Shown: positions 33,541 to 41,725 of the stretch, piece by piece
How positions within the stretch are numbered: position 1 is the first letter of the stretch
How the letters are laid out: each line of letters starts with the position of its first letter
Assembly (NCBI RefSeq): GCF_900188405.1
Contig: NZ_FZOF01000042.1
Location: 1 to 52,756, forward strand
Direction: 5' to 3'
From: Actinacidiphila glaucinigra
GTDB lineage: Bacteria; Actinomycetota; Actinomycetes; Streptomycetales; Streptomycetaceae
DNA: 52,756 nt
Translations under genes and position numbers: made by a program
Notes under the pieces: generated by a model
Database searches by the model: none
What the model saw: only the letters and a program-made list of their open reading frames with translations
Told to the model about the DNA's origin: nothing

Positions 33541-34518
33541 TCAGCCCTTGGCGACGGCGCGCAGCCGGTCCACGACATCGGCCCGCAACTCGTCGGGCCC
33601 CAGTACGACCACGTCCGGGCCGAACTCCACCAGCCAGGCGTCCAGTCCGTGCCCGTACGGGATCTCCAGCTCGTCCCAGTCGGCGTCGACCGGGATCGTC
33701 TCCACCGCGCGGGCCCGCAACGGGTACCCGGAGTCGCGGCGCAGCCGGATCCTGGCGGTCGCGGTCGCGCCCTCGCCGGCCCAGCTGGCGACGGCGGCGC
33801 GGACGTCGACGTGGTCGGGCACCTCGGTGGTGAAGGCGCCGCCTCGGGTGCGGACCCGGCCGGTGATCCGGGAGAGCCGGAAGACGCGCACGGCCGTCCG
33901 GTCGCGGTCCCAGCCGGCCAGGTACCAGTGGCCGCGCCAGCACTCCAGCGCCCACGGCTCGACCTGGCGGGGCTCGGGGCGCACGGCGTTGGCCTTGCGG
34001 TAGTCGAAGGCGACGGGGCGGCGCTCGCGGGTGGCGACCATCAGGGGCTCGAACGCCGGCTCGGGGGTGGGGATGCGGGGCTCCAGGGCACTGTGCCCGG
34101 ACTGCTCCCGTACGCCCTCGTCGCCGTCGCCCTCGTCGTGGAAGGGGACGCCCGCGGCGCGCAGCTTCTGCAGAGCACCGCTGGCCGCCTCGGCGAAGCG
34201 CGCCTGCTGCCAGACCTTGGCGGCCAGGCTCAGCGCGGCGGCCTCCTCGGCGTCCAGGGCGATCTCGGGGAGCCGGTTGCGGTCGCGGCGGGCGAGGTAG
34301 CCGATCTCGCCGTCGAGGCTCTCCACCGTCTCGATGACCATGCCGAGCTCGCGCAGGTCGTCCTTGTCCCGCTCGAACATGCGGTTGAACGCCTCGTCGG
34401 AGCCGATCTCGTGGTACGCCTCGATGGACGCCCGCAGCTCCCGCTTGCTGACCGGGCGCCGGGTGTTCATCAGGCACAGCGCCAGGTTCATCAGCCGCTC
34501 GGCCTTGGCAATCGCCAC
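33541..34518 (-). CDS. pafB: PafB, WYL-domain transcriptional regulator
   Basis: The protein has 325 residues. Its N-terminal winged helix reads KAERLMNLALCLMNTRRPVS, and the WYL domain includes VAFDYRKANAVRPEPRQVEPWAL and GHWYLAGWDRDR. GTG 34518 is chosen because GGAAGAAGG lies nine bases upstream; TTG 34527 would touch that site. It forms the upstream partner of pafC. A small acidic insertion (HDEGDGDEGVREQSG) lies between the two domains. Confidence 0.93.
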   Translation of the reverse strand: MAIAKAERLMNLALCLMNTRRPVSKRELRASIEAYHEIGSDEAFNRMFERDKDDLRELGMVIETVESLDGEIGYLARRDRNRLPEIALDAEEAAALSLAAKVWQQARFAEAASGALQKLRAAGVPFHDEGDGDEGVREQSGHSALEPRIPTPEPAFEPLMVATRERRPVAFDYRKANAVRPEPRQVEPWALECWRGHWYLAGWDRDRTAVRVFRLSRITGRVRTRGGAFTTEVPDHVDVRAAVASWAGEGATATARIRLRRDSGYPLRARAVETIPVDADWDELEIPYGHGLDAWLVEFGPDVVVLGPDELRADVVDRLRAVAKG

Positions 34519-34642
34519 TCGACGCAACCTTCTTCCTTCTTCAGCTCTCCTTCGAGACCCTATCGCGACCGGGCCGCGCGCCTGAAGCGAAGGCCGGTTC
34601 CGGTGACCGCCCCCGCCGGTGCGGCCGCGTCCCCCGCACGAC

Positions 34643-34684
34643 GGAGCCCCCGCCGGGCCGGCGATGCCGGTCGGCGGGGGCTCC
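34643..34684 (-). terminator. Terminator hairpin after the FKBP-12 gene
   Basis: GGAGCCCCCGCCG (34643-34655) pairs with CGGCGGGGGCTCC (34672-34684), a perfect 13-bp stem with an inner GCCGG/CCGGT extension. It lies 28 bp past the FKBP stop. Confidence 0.85.
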
Positions 34685-34711
34685 GGAGCGTGGTCCTGCC
34701 GGACGTGCCGG

Positions 34712-35083
34712 TCAGACGGACAGCAGGTCCACCACGAAGATCAGCGTCTCGCCGGCCTTGATGAGCGGGCTCGGGCTCTGGTTGCCGTAGGCGAGGTGCG
34801 CGGGGATGGTCAGCTCACGGCGGCCGCCGACCTTCATGCCCTGCACGCCCTGGTCCCAGCCCTTGATGACCCGGCCGCCACCCAGCGGGAAGGTGAAGGG
34901 CGAGTTGCGGTTCCAGCTGGCGTCGAACTCCTCGCCGGTGCTGAAGGCGACACCGACGTAGTGGACGGTGACGTTCTGACCCGCCTTCGCCTCGGCGCCC
35001 TCGCCCTCCCAGATGTCCCTGATCACCAGTTCGGCCGGCGGCTCGCCGCCGGGGAAGTCGATCTCGGGCTTCTCGATGCTCAC
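34712..35083 (-). CDS. FKBP-type peptidyl-prolyl isomerase (FKBP-12)
   Basis: The protein has 123 residues and is one FKBP domain. VTVHYVGVAFSTGEEFDASWNRNSPFTFPLGGGRVIKGWDQG contains the core active-site residues (Tyr, Phe, Asp, Phe, Val-Ile, Trp), given here as positions about 38-80, and AYGN and FVVDLLSV complete it. It is cytoplasmic. GTG 35083 has AGGAG seven bases upstream. It lies 39 bp after the double-FKBP lipoprotein gene; the same tandem is described in S. chrysomallus (FKBP-12 and FKBP-33). Confidence 0.94.
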   Translation of the reverse strand: MSIEKPEIDFPGGEPPAELVIRDIWEGEGAEAKAGQNVTVHYVGVAFSTGEEFDASWNRNSPFTFPLGGGRVIKGWDQGVQGMKVGGRRELTIPAHLAYGNQSPSPLIKAGETLIFVVDLLSV

Positions 35084-35122
35084 GTACGTGCTCCTAAAGA
35101 GGTGCGGACAACCTGCCTAGTC

Positions 35123-36121
35123 TTACATCACCGCGAGGATGTCGAGGCTGAACACCAGCGTGGACTTGGCCGGGATGCCCGGCTGCGCCTTGTCGCCGTA
35201 GCCGAGGTCCGGCGGCACCACGAGCATCACGCGGCTGCCGACCTTCTTGCCCGCGAGACCCTCCTGCCAGCCCTTGATCAGCTGCTGCAGCGGGAACTGG
35301 GCCAACTGGCCGTTCTTGTAGCTGGAGTCGAACTCCTTGCCGCCGTCCCACACCACGCCCTTGTACTGCAGTAGCAGGGTGTCGGTGGGCTTGACGGGGC
35401 GGCCGTCGCCCTCCAGCACGTAGTTGGCGACCAGCTTGGTCGGCGCGGCCGTCTTGGGCACCTCGATGGAGGGCGCCTTGCCGTCGGTGTTGGTGCCGAC
35501 CTTGGGCAGCTTGGCGTCGTTCTGCGCGACGGCCTTGCCCTTCGCGGAGCTCTTGCCGTTGAAGGTGTCCACCACGTCGACGACGAACACCAGCGTGTCG
35601 GTGCCCTTGATGCCGGCGTCCGGCTGGCCCTGCTCGCCGTAGCCCAGGTTCGGGGGGATCGCCAGCTCGACCCGGTCGCCGACCTTCTTGCCCACCAGGG
35701 CCTTGTCCCAGCCCGGGATGACCCGGCCGACACCGATCGGGAAGATGGCCGGCGCGCCCCGGTCCCAGGAGTTGTCGAAGACCTTGGCCGTGTCCCAGAT
35801 CTGCCCGAGGTAGTTCGCCTGGAGGTAGTCGCCCTGGGCGACGGTGGTGCCGCTGCCCTGGATCACCGTCTTGACGGCCAGGTCCTTGCTCGGCGCGCCG
35901 GGGCCCTTGGCGACCGTCGGCTTCTCGCCGAACTTCGTGCCGGCGGTGATGTCCGGCAGCGGACCCTCCACGATCTTCACCGGCGCGGACGAGGACGCGG
36001 GACCCGATGGGCTGGCGCTGGCCGCCGGCTTGCCGGACTTGTCGTCACCGCAGCCTGCGAGGGTGAGCAGTCCGGCAGGGACGGCGAGGAGAAGAGAGCG
36101 TCGGCGCACGGGGATCCCCAT
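35123..36121 (-). CDS. Lipoprotein with two FKBP domains (FKBP-33 type)
   Basis: The protein has 332 residues. A signal peptide with VRRRSLLLAV and the lipobox LAGC (Cys24) lead to a low-complexity linker, then FKBP domain 1 (about 85-185) and domain 2 (about 240-332). Domain 1 keeps the aromatic pocket residues (VFDNSWDRGAPAIFPIGVGRVIPGWD). Domain 2 has LQQLIKGWQEGL in place of GVGRVIPGWD, so its pocket is altered. It probably folds exported proteins at the outer membrane face. The RRRS motif hints at Tat export. It matches the S. chrysomallus FKBP-33 layout. Confidence 0.93.
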   Translation of the reverse strand: MGIPVRRRSLLLAVPAGLLTLAGCGDDKSGKPAASASPSGPASSSAPVKIVEGPLPDITAGTKFGEKPTVAKGPGAPSKDLAVKTVIQGSGTTVAQGDYLQANYLGQIWDTAKVFDNSWDRGAPAIFPIGVGRVIPGWDKALVGKKVGDRVELAIPPNLGYGEQGQPDAGIKGTDTLVFVVDVVDTFNGKSSAKGKAVAQNDAKLPKVGTNTDGKAPSIEVPKTAAPTKLVANYVLEGDGRPVKPTDTLLLQYKGVVWDGGKEFDSSYKNGQLAQFPLQQLIKGWQEGLAGKKVGSRVMLVVPPDLGYGDKAQPGIPAKSTLVFSLDILAVM

Positions 36122-36170
36122 CAGGTCGATCTTGCGTTGTCTGGCGTGCGCGCCACTCTACGACGTGGGC

Positions 36171-36200
36171 GGGGCCCCGTACGAACACGTACGGGGCCCC
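36171..36200 (-). terminator. Terminator hairpin after pafA
   Basis: GGGGCCCCGTACG (36171-36183) pairs perfectly with CGTACGGGGCCCC (36188-36200) around AACA. It lies 22 bp past the pafA stop and upstream of the lipoprotein gene. Confidence 0.88.
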
Positions 36201-36221
36201 GGGTCGTCCACGCCACCGCCG

Positions 36222-37583
36222 CTACATGCCGGCGATGAGCTTCTCCACCCGGTCGTCCACCGACCGGAAGGGGTCCTTGCACAGCACGGTGCGCTGCGCC
36301 TGGTCGTTGAGCTTCAGGTGCACCCAGTCGACCGTGAAGTCGCGCCGCTGCTCCTGCGCGCGGCGGATGAAATCGCCGCGCAGCCGCGCCCGCGTCGTCT
36401 GCGGGGGCACGGACTTGGCCTCGAAGATCTTCAGGTCGTTGCAGATCCGCTTGGCCTGGCCGCGCTTCTCCAGCAGGTAGTACAACCCGCGGCGGCGGTG
36501 GATGTCGTGGTACGCGAGGTCTATCTGCGCGATGCGCGGGTGCGACATCGTGATGTTGTCGCGCGCCCGGTACCGCTCGATCAGGCGGTACTTCATCACC
36601 CAGTCGATCTCGGTGCCGATCTTGTCCAGGTCACCGCTGGAGATGGACTCCAGGGTCCGGCCCCACAGTTCGAGGACCTGCTCGATGACACCGCTGCGGA
36701 TGCCGCGCCGGTCGCAGAAGTCCACCGCCTTGGAGTAGTACTCCTCCTGGATCTCCAGGGCCGAGGCCTCCCGGCCCGAGGCGAGGCGGACCTTGCGCTG
36801 GCCCGTTATGTCGTGCGACACCTCGCGGATCGCCCGGATCGGGTTCTCCAGCGTCAGGTCCCGCATCACGGTGCCCGCCTCGATCATGCGCAGCACCAGG
36901 TCGGTCGCGCCGACCTTCAGCAGCATGGTCGTCTCGGACATGTTGGAATCGCCCACGATGACGTGCAGCCGCCGATAGCGCTCGGCGTCCGCGTGCGGCT
37001 CGTCCCGGGTGTTGATGATGGGCCGGGAACGGGTGGTGGCGGAGCTGACGCCCTCCCAGATGTGCTCCGCGCGCTGGCTGACGCAGTAGACCGCGCCACG
37101 CGGGGTCTGCAGCACCTTGCCCGCGCCGCACAGCAACTGCCGGGTCACCAGGAAGGGGATCAGGATGTCCGCGAGACGGGAGAACTCGCCGTGCCGGGCG
37201 ACGAGGTAGTTCTCGTGGCACCCGTAGGAGTTCCCCGCGGAGTCGGTGTTGTTCTTGAAGAGGTAGACGTCACCCGCGATGCCCTCCTCGTGCAGACGCC
37301 GTTCGGCGTCCACCAGGAGGCCCTCGAGGATGCGCTCCCCCGCCTTGTCGTGGGTGACGAGTTCCGTCACGTCGTCGCACTCGGGAGTGGCGTACTCCGG
37401 GTGCGAACCCACGTCGAGGTAGAGACGGGCGCCATTGCGAAGGAAGACGTTGCTGCTGCGACCCCATGACACGACACGGCGGAAGAGGTACCGCGCCACC
37501 TCGTCCGGGGACAGACGCCGCTGTCCCCTGAACGTGCACGTGACGCCGTACTCGTTCTCCAGCCCGAAAATGCGGCGGTCCAT
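36222..37583 (-). CDS. pafA: Pup-protein ligase PafA
   Basis: The ligase has 453 residues with a glutamine synthetase-like fold. It phosphorylates the C-terminal glutamate of Pup with ATP and joins it to substrate lysines. The N-terminal MDRRIFGLENEYG metal/ATP motif, LYLDVGSHPEYATPE with the likely catalytic Asp, NNTDSAGNSYGCHENYL, and SRPIINTRDEPHADAERYRRLHVI are all present. ATG 37583 begins the protein. It follows the MFS gene with nine bases between, so they share a transcript. Its paralogue dop lies 5 kb away. Confidence 0.97.
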   Translation of the reverse strand: MDRRIFGLENEYGVTCTFRGQRRLSPDEVARYLFRRVVSWGRSSNVFLRNGARLYLDVGSHPEYATPECDDVTELVTHDKAGERILEGLLVDAERRLHEEGIAGDVYLFKNNTDSAGNSYGCHENYLVARHGEFSRLADILIPFLVTRQLLCGAGKVLQTPRGAVYCVSQRAEHIWEGVSSATTRSRPIINTRDEPHADAERYRRLHVIVGDSNMSETTMLLKVGATDLVLRMIEAGTVMRDLTLENPIRAIREVSHDITGQRKVRLASGREASALEIQEEYYSKAVDFCDRRGIRSGVIEQVLELWGRTLESISSGDLDKIGTEIDWVMKYRLIERYRARDNITMSHPRIAQIDLAYHDIHRRRGLYYLLEKRGQAKRICNDLKIFEAKSVPPQTTRARLRGDFIRRAQEQRRDFTVDWVHLKLNDQAQRTVLCKDPFRSVDDRVEKLIAGM

Positions 37584-37592
37584 GAAGAGACC

Positions 37593-38840
37593 TTACGCCT
37601 GATGCGTGGACCTCAAACCGGGTTCGACCACGGCGATTCGATCTTTTTCCGTCCCGGTTGCCGGCTCGGGGGGCATGAGGTATCGCCCACTGGCCAGGAG
37701 CACGGCCAGCGCCACCACCCCGCCGGCCCCCGCCACACCGAAGGCCGCCGCCGCCCCGCCGTACTGCGCGGCCGGTCCCGCGACCGCCGTACCGAGCGCC
37801 GCGCCCACCCCGAACGTGGTGACGATCCATGAGAACGCCTCCGTCACCGTGCCCACCGGCGCGTGCCGGTCGACCACCACGAACGCGCAGGCCAGCGAGG
37901 GCGCCAGGAACAGGCCCGCCAGCACCGCCAGACCGGACATCAACGGGACACCCGGCACCAGCGCCAGCGGCAGATACCCCGCGGCCAGCCCCGCCATCAG
38001 CAGCCGCAGCCGCCGCTCAGGGACCCCCGCCCACTGCCGCGCCCCGTAGAACACCCCGCCCGCCAGCGCCCCGGCGCCGATCCCCGACAGCACATAGCTG
38101 GAGACCATCCCGCCCCCGTGCCCGTCGGCGTACGCCACCGCCGCTACCGCGATCGAGCCCAGCGCCAGCCCCACGAAGAAGAACGAACCGACCAGCGCCC
38201 GCAGACCCGGCGCGCGCAGCGGCCCCAGCCAGTCCGGGGTGCGCGGCTGCGTCCGCCACTCCCGCGACGGCGGCGAGGTCACCACGCTCAGCGCCCCCGC
38301 CACACCGACCGCCGCGATCCACAGCAGCGCCGCCGTCTCCGAGAACGCCGCCACCAGCAGCGTCACCAGCAGCGGCCCGACCGCGAACATGACCTCCTGA
38401 GCGGCCGCGTCCAGCGCATACGCGGCGTGGATTCGGTCCTCCCGCCTCAGCACGCCCGGCCACAGCGCCCGCAGCCCGCCCTCCAGGGGCGGGGTGAAGA
38501 AACCCGCCACGAGCATCGCGGCGTACGCCAGGGGCAGCGGACGGGGCCCGGAGAGCGCGAAGACGGCCATGCCCGCGGCCGAGGCCACCGCCGCCGGGAA
38601 CATCACCCGCGGCTGCCCCAGCCGGTCCACCGCCCGGCCCAGCAGCGGCTGTCCCACGGCGTTGGCCAGGCCGTAGACGGCCGACAGCGCCCCCGCGAGG
38701 GCGAAGTCGCCGCCCTGCGCCCGCGTGAGCAGCACGATGCCCAGGGCCGCCGTCGCGTTCGGCAGCCGGCCGACCAGCGTGCCGGTCAGCAGCCGCACCG
38801 CGTGCCGGGCCCGCAACAGGTCCGCGTAACCGGTCCCCAT
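37593..38840 (-). CDS. Major facilitator superfamily transporter
   Basis: The protein has 415 residues with about 12 predicted membrane helices. The loop GRAVDRLGQPRVMFP between helices 2 and 3 fits the MFS A-motif region. It is most like drug/sugar efflux members. ATG 38840 is chosen because the protein starts MGTGYADLLRARHAVRLL; the open frame runs 35 codons further upstream through the operator region. Divergent from a LacI regulator, it is probably repressed by it. The nine-base gap to pafA means that this promoter may also drive pafA. Confidence 0.88.
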   Translation of the reverse strand: MGTGYADLLRARHAVRLLTGTLVGRLPNATAALGIVLLTRAQGGDFALAGALSAVYGLANAVGQPLLGRAVDRLGQPRVMFPAAVASAAGMAVFALSGPRPLPLAYAAMLVAGFFTPPLEGGLRALWPGVLRREDRIHAAYALDAAAQEVMFAVGPLLVTLLVAAFSETAALLWIAAVGVAGALSVVTSPPSREWRTQPRTPDWLGPLRAPGLRALVGSFFFVGLALGSIAVAAVAYADGHGGGMVSSYVLSGIGAGALAGGVFYGARQWAGVPERRLRLLMAGLAAGYLPLALVPGVPLMSGLAVLAGLFLAPSLACAFVVVDRHAPVGTVTEAFSWIVTTFGVGAALGTAVAGPAAQYGGAAAAFGVAGAGGVVALAVLLASGRYLMPPEPATGTEKDRIAVVEPGLRSTHQA

Positions 38841-38856
38841 GCCCGCCCCTTCGGAG

Positions 38857-38888
38857 GTTGTACGTATAACGTCGTGGGTCATACGTAC
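38857..38888. promoter_or_regulatory. Double LacI-type operator between MFS gene and regulator gene
   Basis: GTTGTACGTATAAC (38857-38870) is symmetric around TACGTA apart from one pair, and a second TACGTA core lies in TCATACGTACCA (38880-38891). GTACGTAT (38860-38867) and ATACGTAC (38881-38888) are exact inverted copies. The two centres are 21 bp apart, two helical turns. The central CG is typical of LacI/GalR operators. It lies between the divergent starts at 38840 and 38964. Confidence 0.75.
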
Positions 38889-38963
38889 CATGAGCCCAGT
38901 CCACCGGTCCAGCCGCACGACCGTGTGCCGACTCCCCCCGACCAACCCGAGAGAGGCCCCACG

Positions 38964-39971
38964 GTGACCGACACAGCGCGCCCGACCTCACGCGACGTCG
39001 CACGCGCCGCCGGCGTCTCCCAGGCCACCGTCTCCCTCGTCCTCGGCGACAAATGGCGCGGCCGCGTCTCCGAACGCACCGCCGACACCGTCCGCACCGC
39101 CGCCCGCGACCTCGGCTACCGGCCCAACCTCGCCGCCCGCAACCTCCGCCTCGGCCGCACCCGCACCGCGCTCCTGGTCGTGCCCACCATCACCAACGAG
39201 TACTTCGCCCGCGTCTACACCGGCGCCGCCCGCGTAGCCGACGACCACGGCTTCGGCGTCGTCCTCTACCCCTCACCCGAAGGCGTGGGCCCCGCCCGCG
39301 ACCCCTTCGGCTCCGCCCGCGCGGCCCTCGACGGCGTCATCGCCTCCTCCATGGCCGCCGACGCCCTCGCCGCCATCGGCGACGGCGGACTCCCCCTCGT
39401 CATGCTCGACGCCGACCCCGCGGCACCAGGCCCCGCCGCCACCGTCAACCTCGCCATCGCCGACGGCATGCGGCAGATCACCCGGCACGTCCTCGGGCTC
39501 GGCCACCACCCCGGCGACATCGCCCACCTCGCCGCCGACATCGACACCTGGACCTTCCACGAACGCGCCCAGGCCCTCGCCGACACCCTCGGCACCACCC
39601 CGCCCACCGAACGCTCCCCCCTCGCCTACCAGGACGCCCGCCGGGCCACCGAACGCCTCCTCGCCCGCCCCGGCCCACCCCCCACCGCCCTGATCTGCGA
39701 CGACGACGTCCTCGCCGTCGGCGCCTGCAAGGCACTGCGCGGCCACGGACTCCGTGTCCCCGACGACGTCTCCGTCACCGGCTACGACGACTCCGCCCTC
39801 GCCACCGCCGTCGAACCCGAACTCACCACCGTCGCCCTCCCCGCCGACGCCGTCGGCGCCCAGGGCATGACCGCGCTCCTCGACACCCTCGCCGACCACC
39901 CGGCCACCGGCACCGAACTCCCCGTCCGGCTCGTCGTCCGCGGCTCCACGGCCCCACCACGCCACCCCTGA
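38964..39971 (+). CDS. LacI/GalR-family transcriptional regulator
   Basis: The protein has 335 residues. The N-terminal helix-turn-helix reads TSRDVARAAGVSQATVSLVLGDK and the hinge helix follows at NLAARNLR. The effector domain is a sugar-binding-protein fold, starting LLVVPTITNEYFARVYTG, with TALICDDDVLAVGACKALRGHGLRVPDDVSVTGYDDS near its end. GTG 38964 has GAGAGG upstream. It probably represses itself and the MFS gene through the double operator. Its effector is unknown. Confidence 0.93.
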   Translation: MTDTARPTSRDVARAAGVSQATVSLVLGDKWRGRVSERTADTVRTAARDLGYRPNLAARNLRLGRTRTALLVVPTITNEYFARVYTGAARVADDHGFGVVLYPSPEGVGPARDPFGSARAALDGVIASSMAADALAAIGDGGLPLVMLDADPAAPGPAATVNLAIADGMRQITRHVLGLGHHPGDIAHLAADIDTWTFHERAQALADTLGTTPPTERSPLAYQDARRATERLLARPGPPPTALICDDDVLAVGACKALRGHGLRVPDDVSVTGYDDSALATAVEPELTTVALPADAVGAQGMTALLDTLADHPATGTELPVRLVVRGSTAPPRHP

Positions 39972-39976
39972 AACGG

Positions 39977-40014
39977 CCGACGCCCCGGCCGCCGAAAGGC
40001 GACCGGGGCGTCGG
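39977..40014. terminator. Bidirectional terminator between lacI-type gene and prcA
   Basis: CCGACGCCCCGG (39977-39988) pairs perfectly with CCGGGGCGTCGG (40003-40014). The loop contains GCC-GAAA-GGC, a mini-stem with a GNRA tetraloop. It lies six bases after the regulator stop and 18 bases beyond the prcA stop. Confidence 0.85.
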
Positions 40015-40031
40015 AAACGGGCCCGAACCCG

Positions 40032-40829
40032 TCACACGTCCTCGTCGAGCTCCGGAAGATCGTCGTCCCCGTCGGCCGGAGCGGCGGACGGAGCGGGCTT
40101 CTCCGCCTTCTCCGCCGACGGCGCCGCCCCCTCCCCCTCCAGCAACCGCGACAACTGCCGGCCCAGGATCCGCTTGAACTTGCGCTGCTGCGGCCGCGTA
40201 CGGTCCAGCACCGCGACCTCCAGCTGCTCCGCCGTCAGCTGCCGGTCACTGCCGTTGCTGTCCCGGCTCAGCGACTCCACCGCCAGCTTCAGCGCCTCCG
40301 CCAGCGTCATACCGTCACGGTGCCGCTGATCCAGGTAACTGCCGATCTGGTCGGAGTTGCCGCCGACCGCCACCGCACCGTGCTCGTCCACGATCGAACC
40401 GTCGTGCGGCAGCCGGTAGATCTGGTCCTCCGAGGAGTCCGCACCCACCTCCGCGACGATCAGCTCCACCTCGTAGGGCTTCTCCCCCACGCTCGAGAAG
40501 ATCGTGCCCAGCGTCTGCGCGTACACGTTCGCCAGACCACGCGCGGTCACGTCGTCCCGGTCATAGGTGTAACCCCGCAGATCGGCGTAACGCACCCCGC
40601 CGATCCGCAGGTTCTCGAACTCGTTGTACTTGCCCACCGCCGCGAACGCGATCCGGTCGTAGATCTCGCTGACCTTGTGCAGGGCGCGGGACGGGTTCTC
40701 GGCGATGAAGACGATGCCGTCGGTGTACTGCAGCACGACGACGCTGCGCCCGCGCGCGATGCCCTTGCGGGCGAACTCGGCACGGTCGGCCATGGCCTGC
40801 TGGGGTGAGACATAGAACGGCGTCGACAC
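40032..40829 (-). CDS. prcA: 20S proteasome alpha subunit
   Basis: PrcA has 265 residues. The outer ring of the proteasome, it docks ARC and gates the pore. The N-terminal gating segment MSTPFYVSPQQAMADRAEFARKGI, then YTDGIVFIAENPS, and the later VGGNSDQIGSYLDQRHRDGMTLAEALKLAV are typical. A charged, proline/alanine-rich C-terminal tail of about 35 residues ends in DDDLPELDEDV. GTG 40829 is the start, with GGGACGG upstream. It is the last gene of the pup-prcBA transcript, 50 bp after prcB. Confidence 0.97.
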   Translation of the reverse strand: MSTPFYVSPQQAMADRAEFARKGIARGRSVVVLQYTDGIVFIAENPSRALHKVSEIYDRIAFAAVGKYNEFENLRIGGVRYADLRGYTYDRDDVTARGLANVYAQTLGTIFSSVGEKPYEVELIVAEVGADSSEDQIYRLPHDGSIVDEHGAVAVGGNSDQIGSYLDQRHRDGMTLAEALKLAVESLSRDSNGSDRQLTAEQLEVAVLDRTRPQQRKFKRILGRQLSRLLEGEGAAPSAEKAEKPAPSAAPADGDDDLPELDEDV

Positions 40830-40879
40830 CGGCTATCCGTCCCTTTCTGTCAGTAGCGAGTGCATCTCGGGCGACCAGG

Positions 40880-41725
40880 TCAGAGCAGCTCGGCCCGCGG
40901 GCCGTCCGGCAGCTCCAGCCGCCGCTCGTGGACGGCCCGGACGATCTCCGACGACTCGGCCTCGGTCAGCTTGCGGAAGCCCTCGTCGGTGATGACCGTG
41001 ACGATCGGATAGATCCGCCGCCCCAGATCCGGGCCACCGGTCGCCGAGTCGTCGTCCGCCGCGTCGTACAGCGCCTGGACCACCAGCGTCGTCGCCTGCG
41101 ACTCCGTGAGATCGGGCTTGTACAGCTTCTTCATCGAACCCCGCGCGAACACCGAGCCCGAACCCGTCGCCGCGAAGCCGTGCTCCTCGGAACGGCCGCC
41201 CGTGACGTCGTAGGAGAAGATCCGCCCCTTCTCCCGGTCCGTGTCGTAGCCGGCGAACAGCGGAACCACCGCCAGCCCCTGCAGCGCCATCCCCAGGTTC
41301 CCCCGGATCATGGTCGACAGACGGTTGGCCTTGCCCTCCAGCGAGAGCGTGGCGCCCTCGATCTTCTCGTAGTGCTCCAGCTCCAGCTGGAACAGCTTGA
41401 CCATCTCCACCGCCAGGCCCGCCGTGCCCGCGATGCCGACCGCCGAGTACTCGTCGGCCGGGAACACCTTCTCGATGTCCCGCTGCGCGATGACGTTGCC
41501 CATCGTGGCCCGCCGGTCACCGGCGAGCACCACGCCGCCGGGGAAGGCCGCCGCCACGATCGTCGTCCCGTGCGGCAGCTCGACGGCCCCCTTCACGGCG
41601 GGCAGGGTGCGATTGCCCGGGAGCATGTCCGGCTGGTGCGCCCCCAGGAAGTCCACGAACGAGGACGAGCCAGGCGTCAGGAAGGCAGCTGGTAGACGCC
41701 CGGTGCTACGAGTGTTGGCTTCCAC
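40880..41725 (-). CDS. prcB: 20S proteasome beta subunit
   Basis: PrcB is the catalytic inner ring. The precursor has 281 residues with a propeptide of 53; autocleavage in ELPHG-TTIVAAAF exposes the nucleophile Thr54. Lys near VVLAGDRRATMG and the later SGSVFARGSMKKL and conserved GGPDLGRRIYP segments are present. GTG 41725 starts inside the preceding endonuclease VII-type gene, overlapping its last 49 bp in another frame, which ties its translation to that gene. Confidence 0.97.
   Translation of the reverse strand: MEANTRSTGRLPAAFLTPGSSSFVDFLGAHQPDMLPGNRTLPAVKGAVELPHGTTIVAAAFPGGVVLAGDRRATMGNVIAQRDIEKVFPADEYSAVGIAGTAGLAVEMVKLFQLELEHYEKIEGATLSLEGKANRLSTMIRGNLGMALQGLAVVPLFAGYDTDREKGRIFSYDVTGGRSEEHGFAATGSGSVFARGSMKKLYKPDLTESQATTLVVQALYDAADDDSATGGPDLGRRIYPIVTVITDEGFRKLTEAESSEIVRAVHERRLELPDGPRAELL

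Noticed and set aside
32395..34761. Plus-strand open frame of 788 codons
   Set aside because: Antisense shadow of pafC and pafB, with a composition rich in Gly, Arg and Val and no domain.
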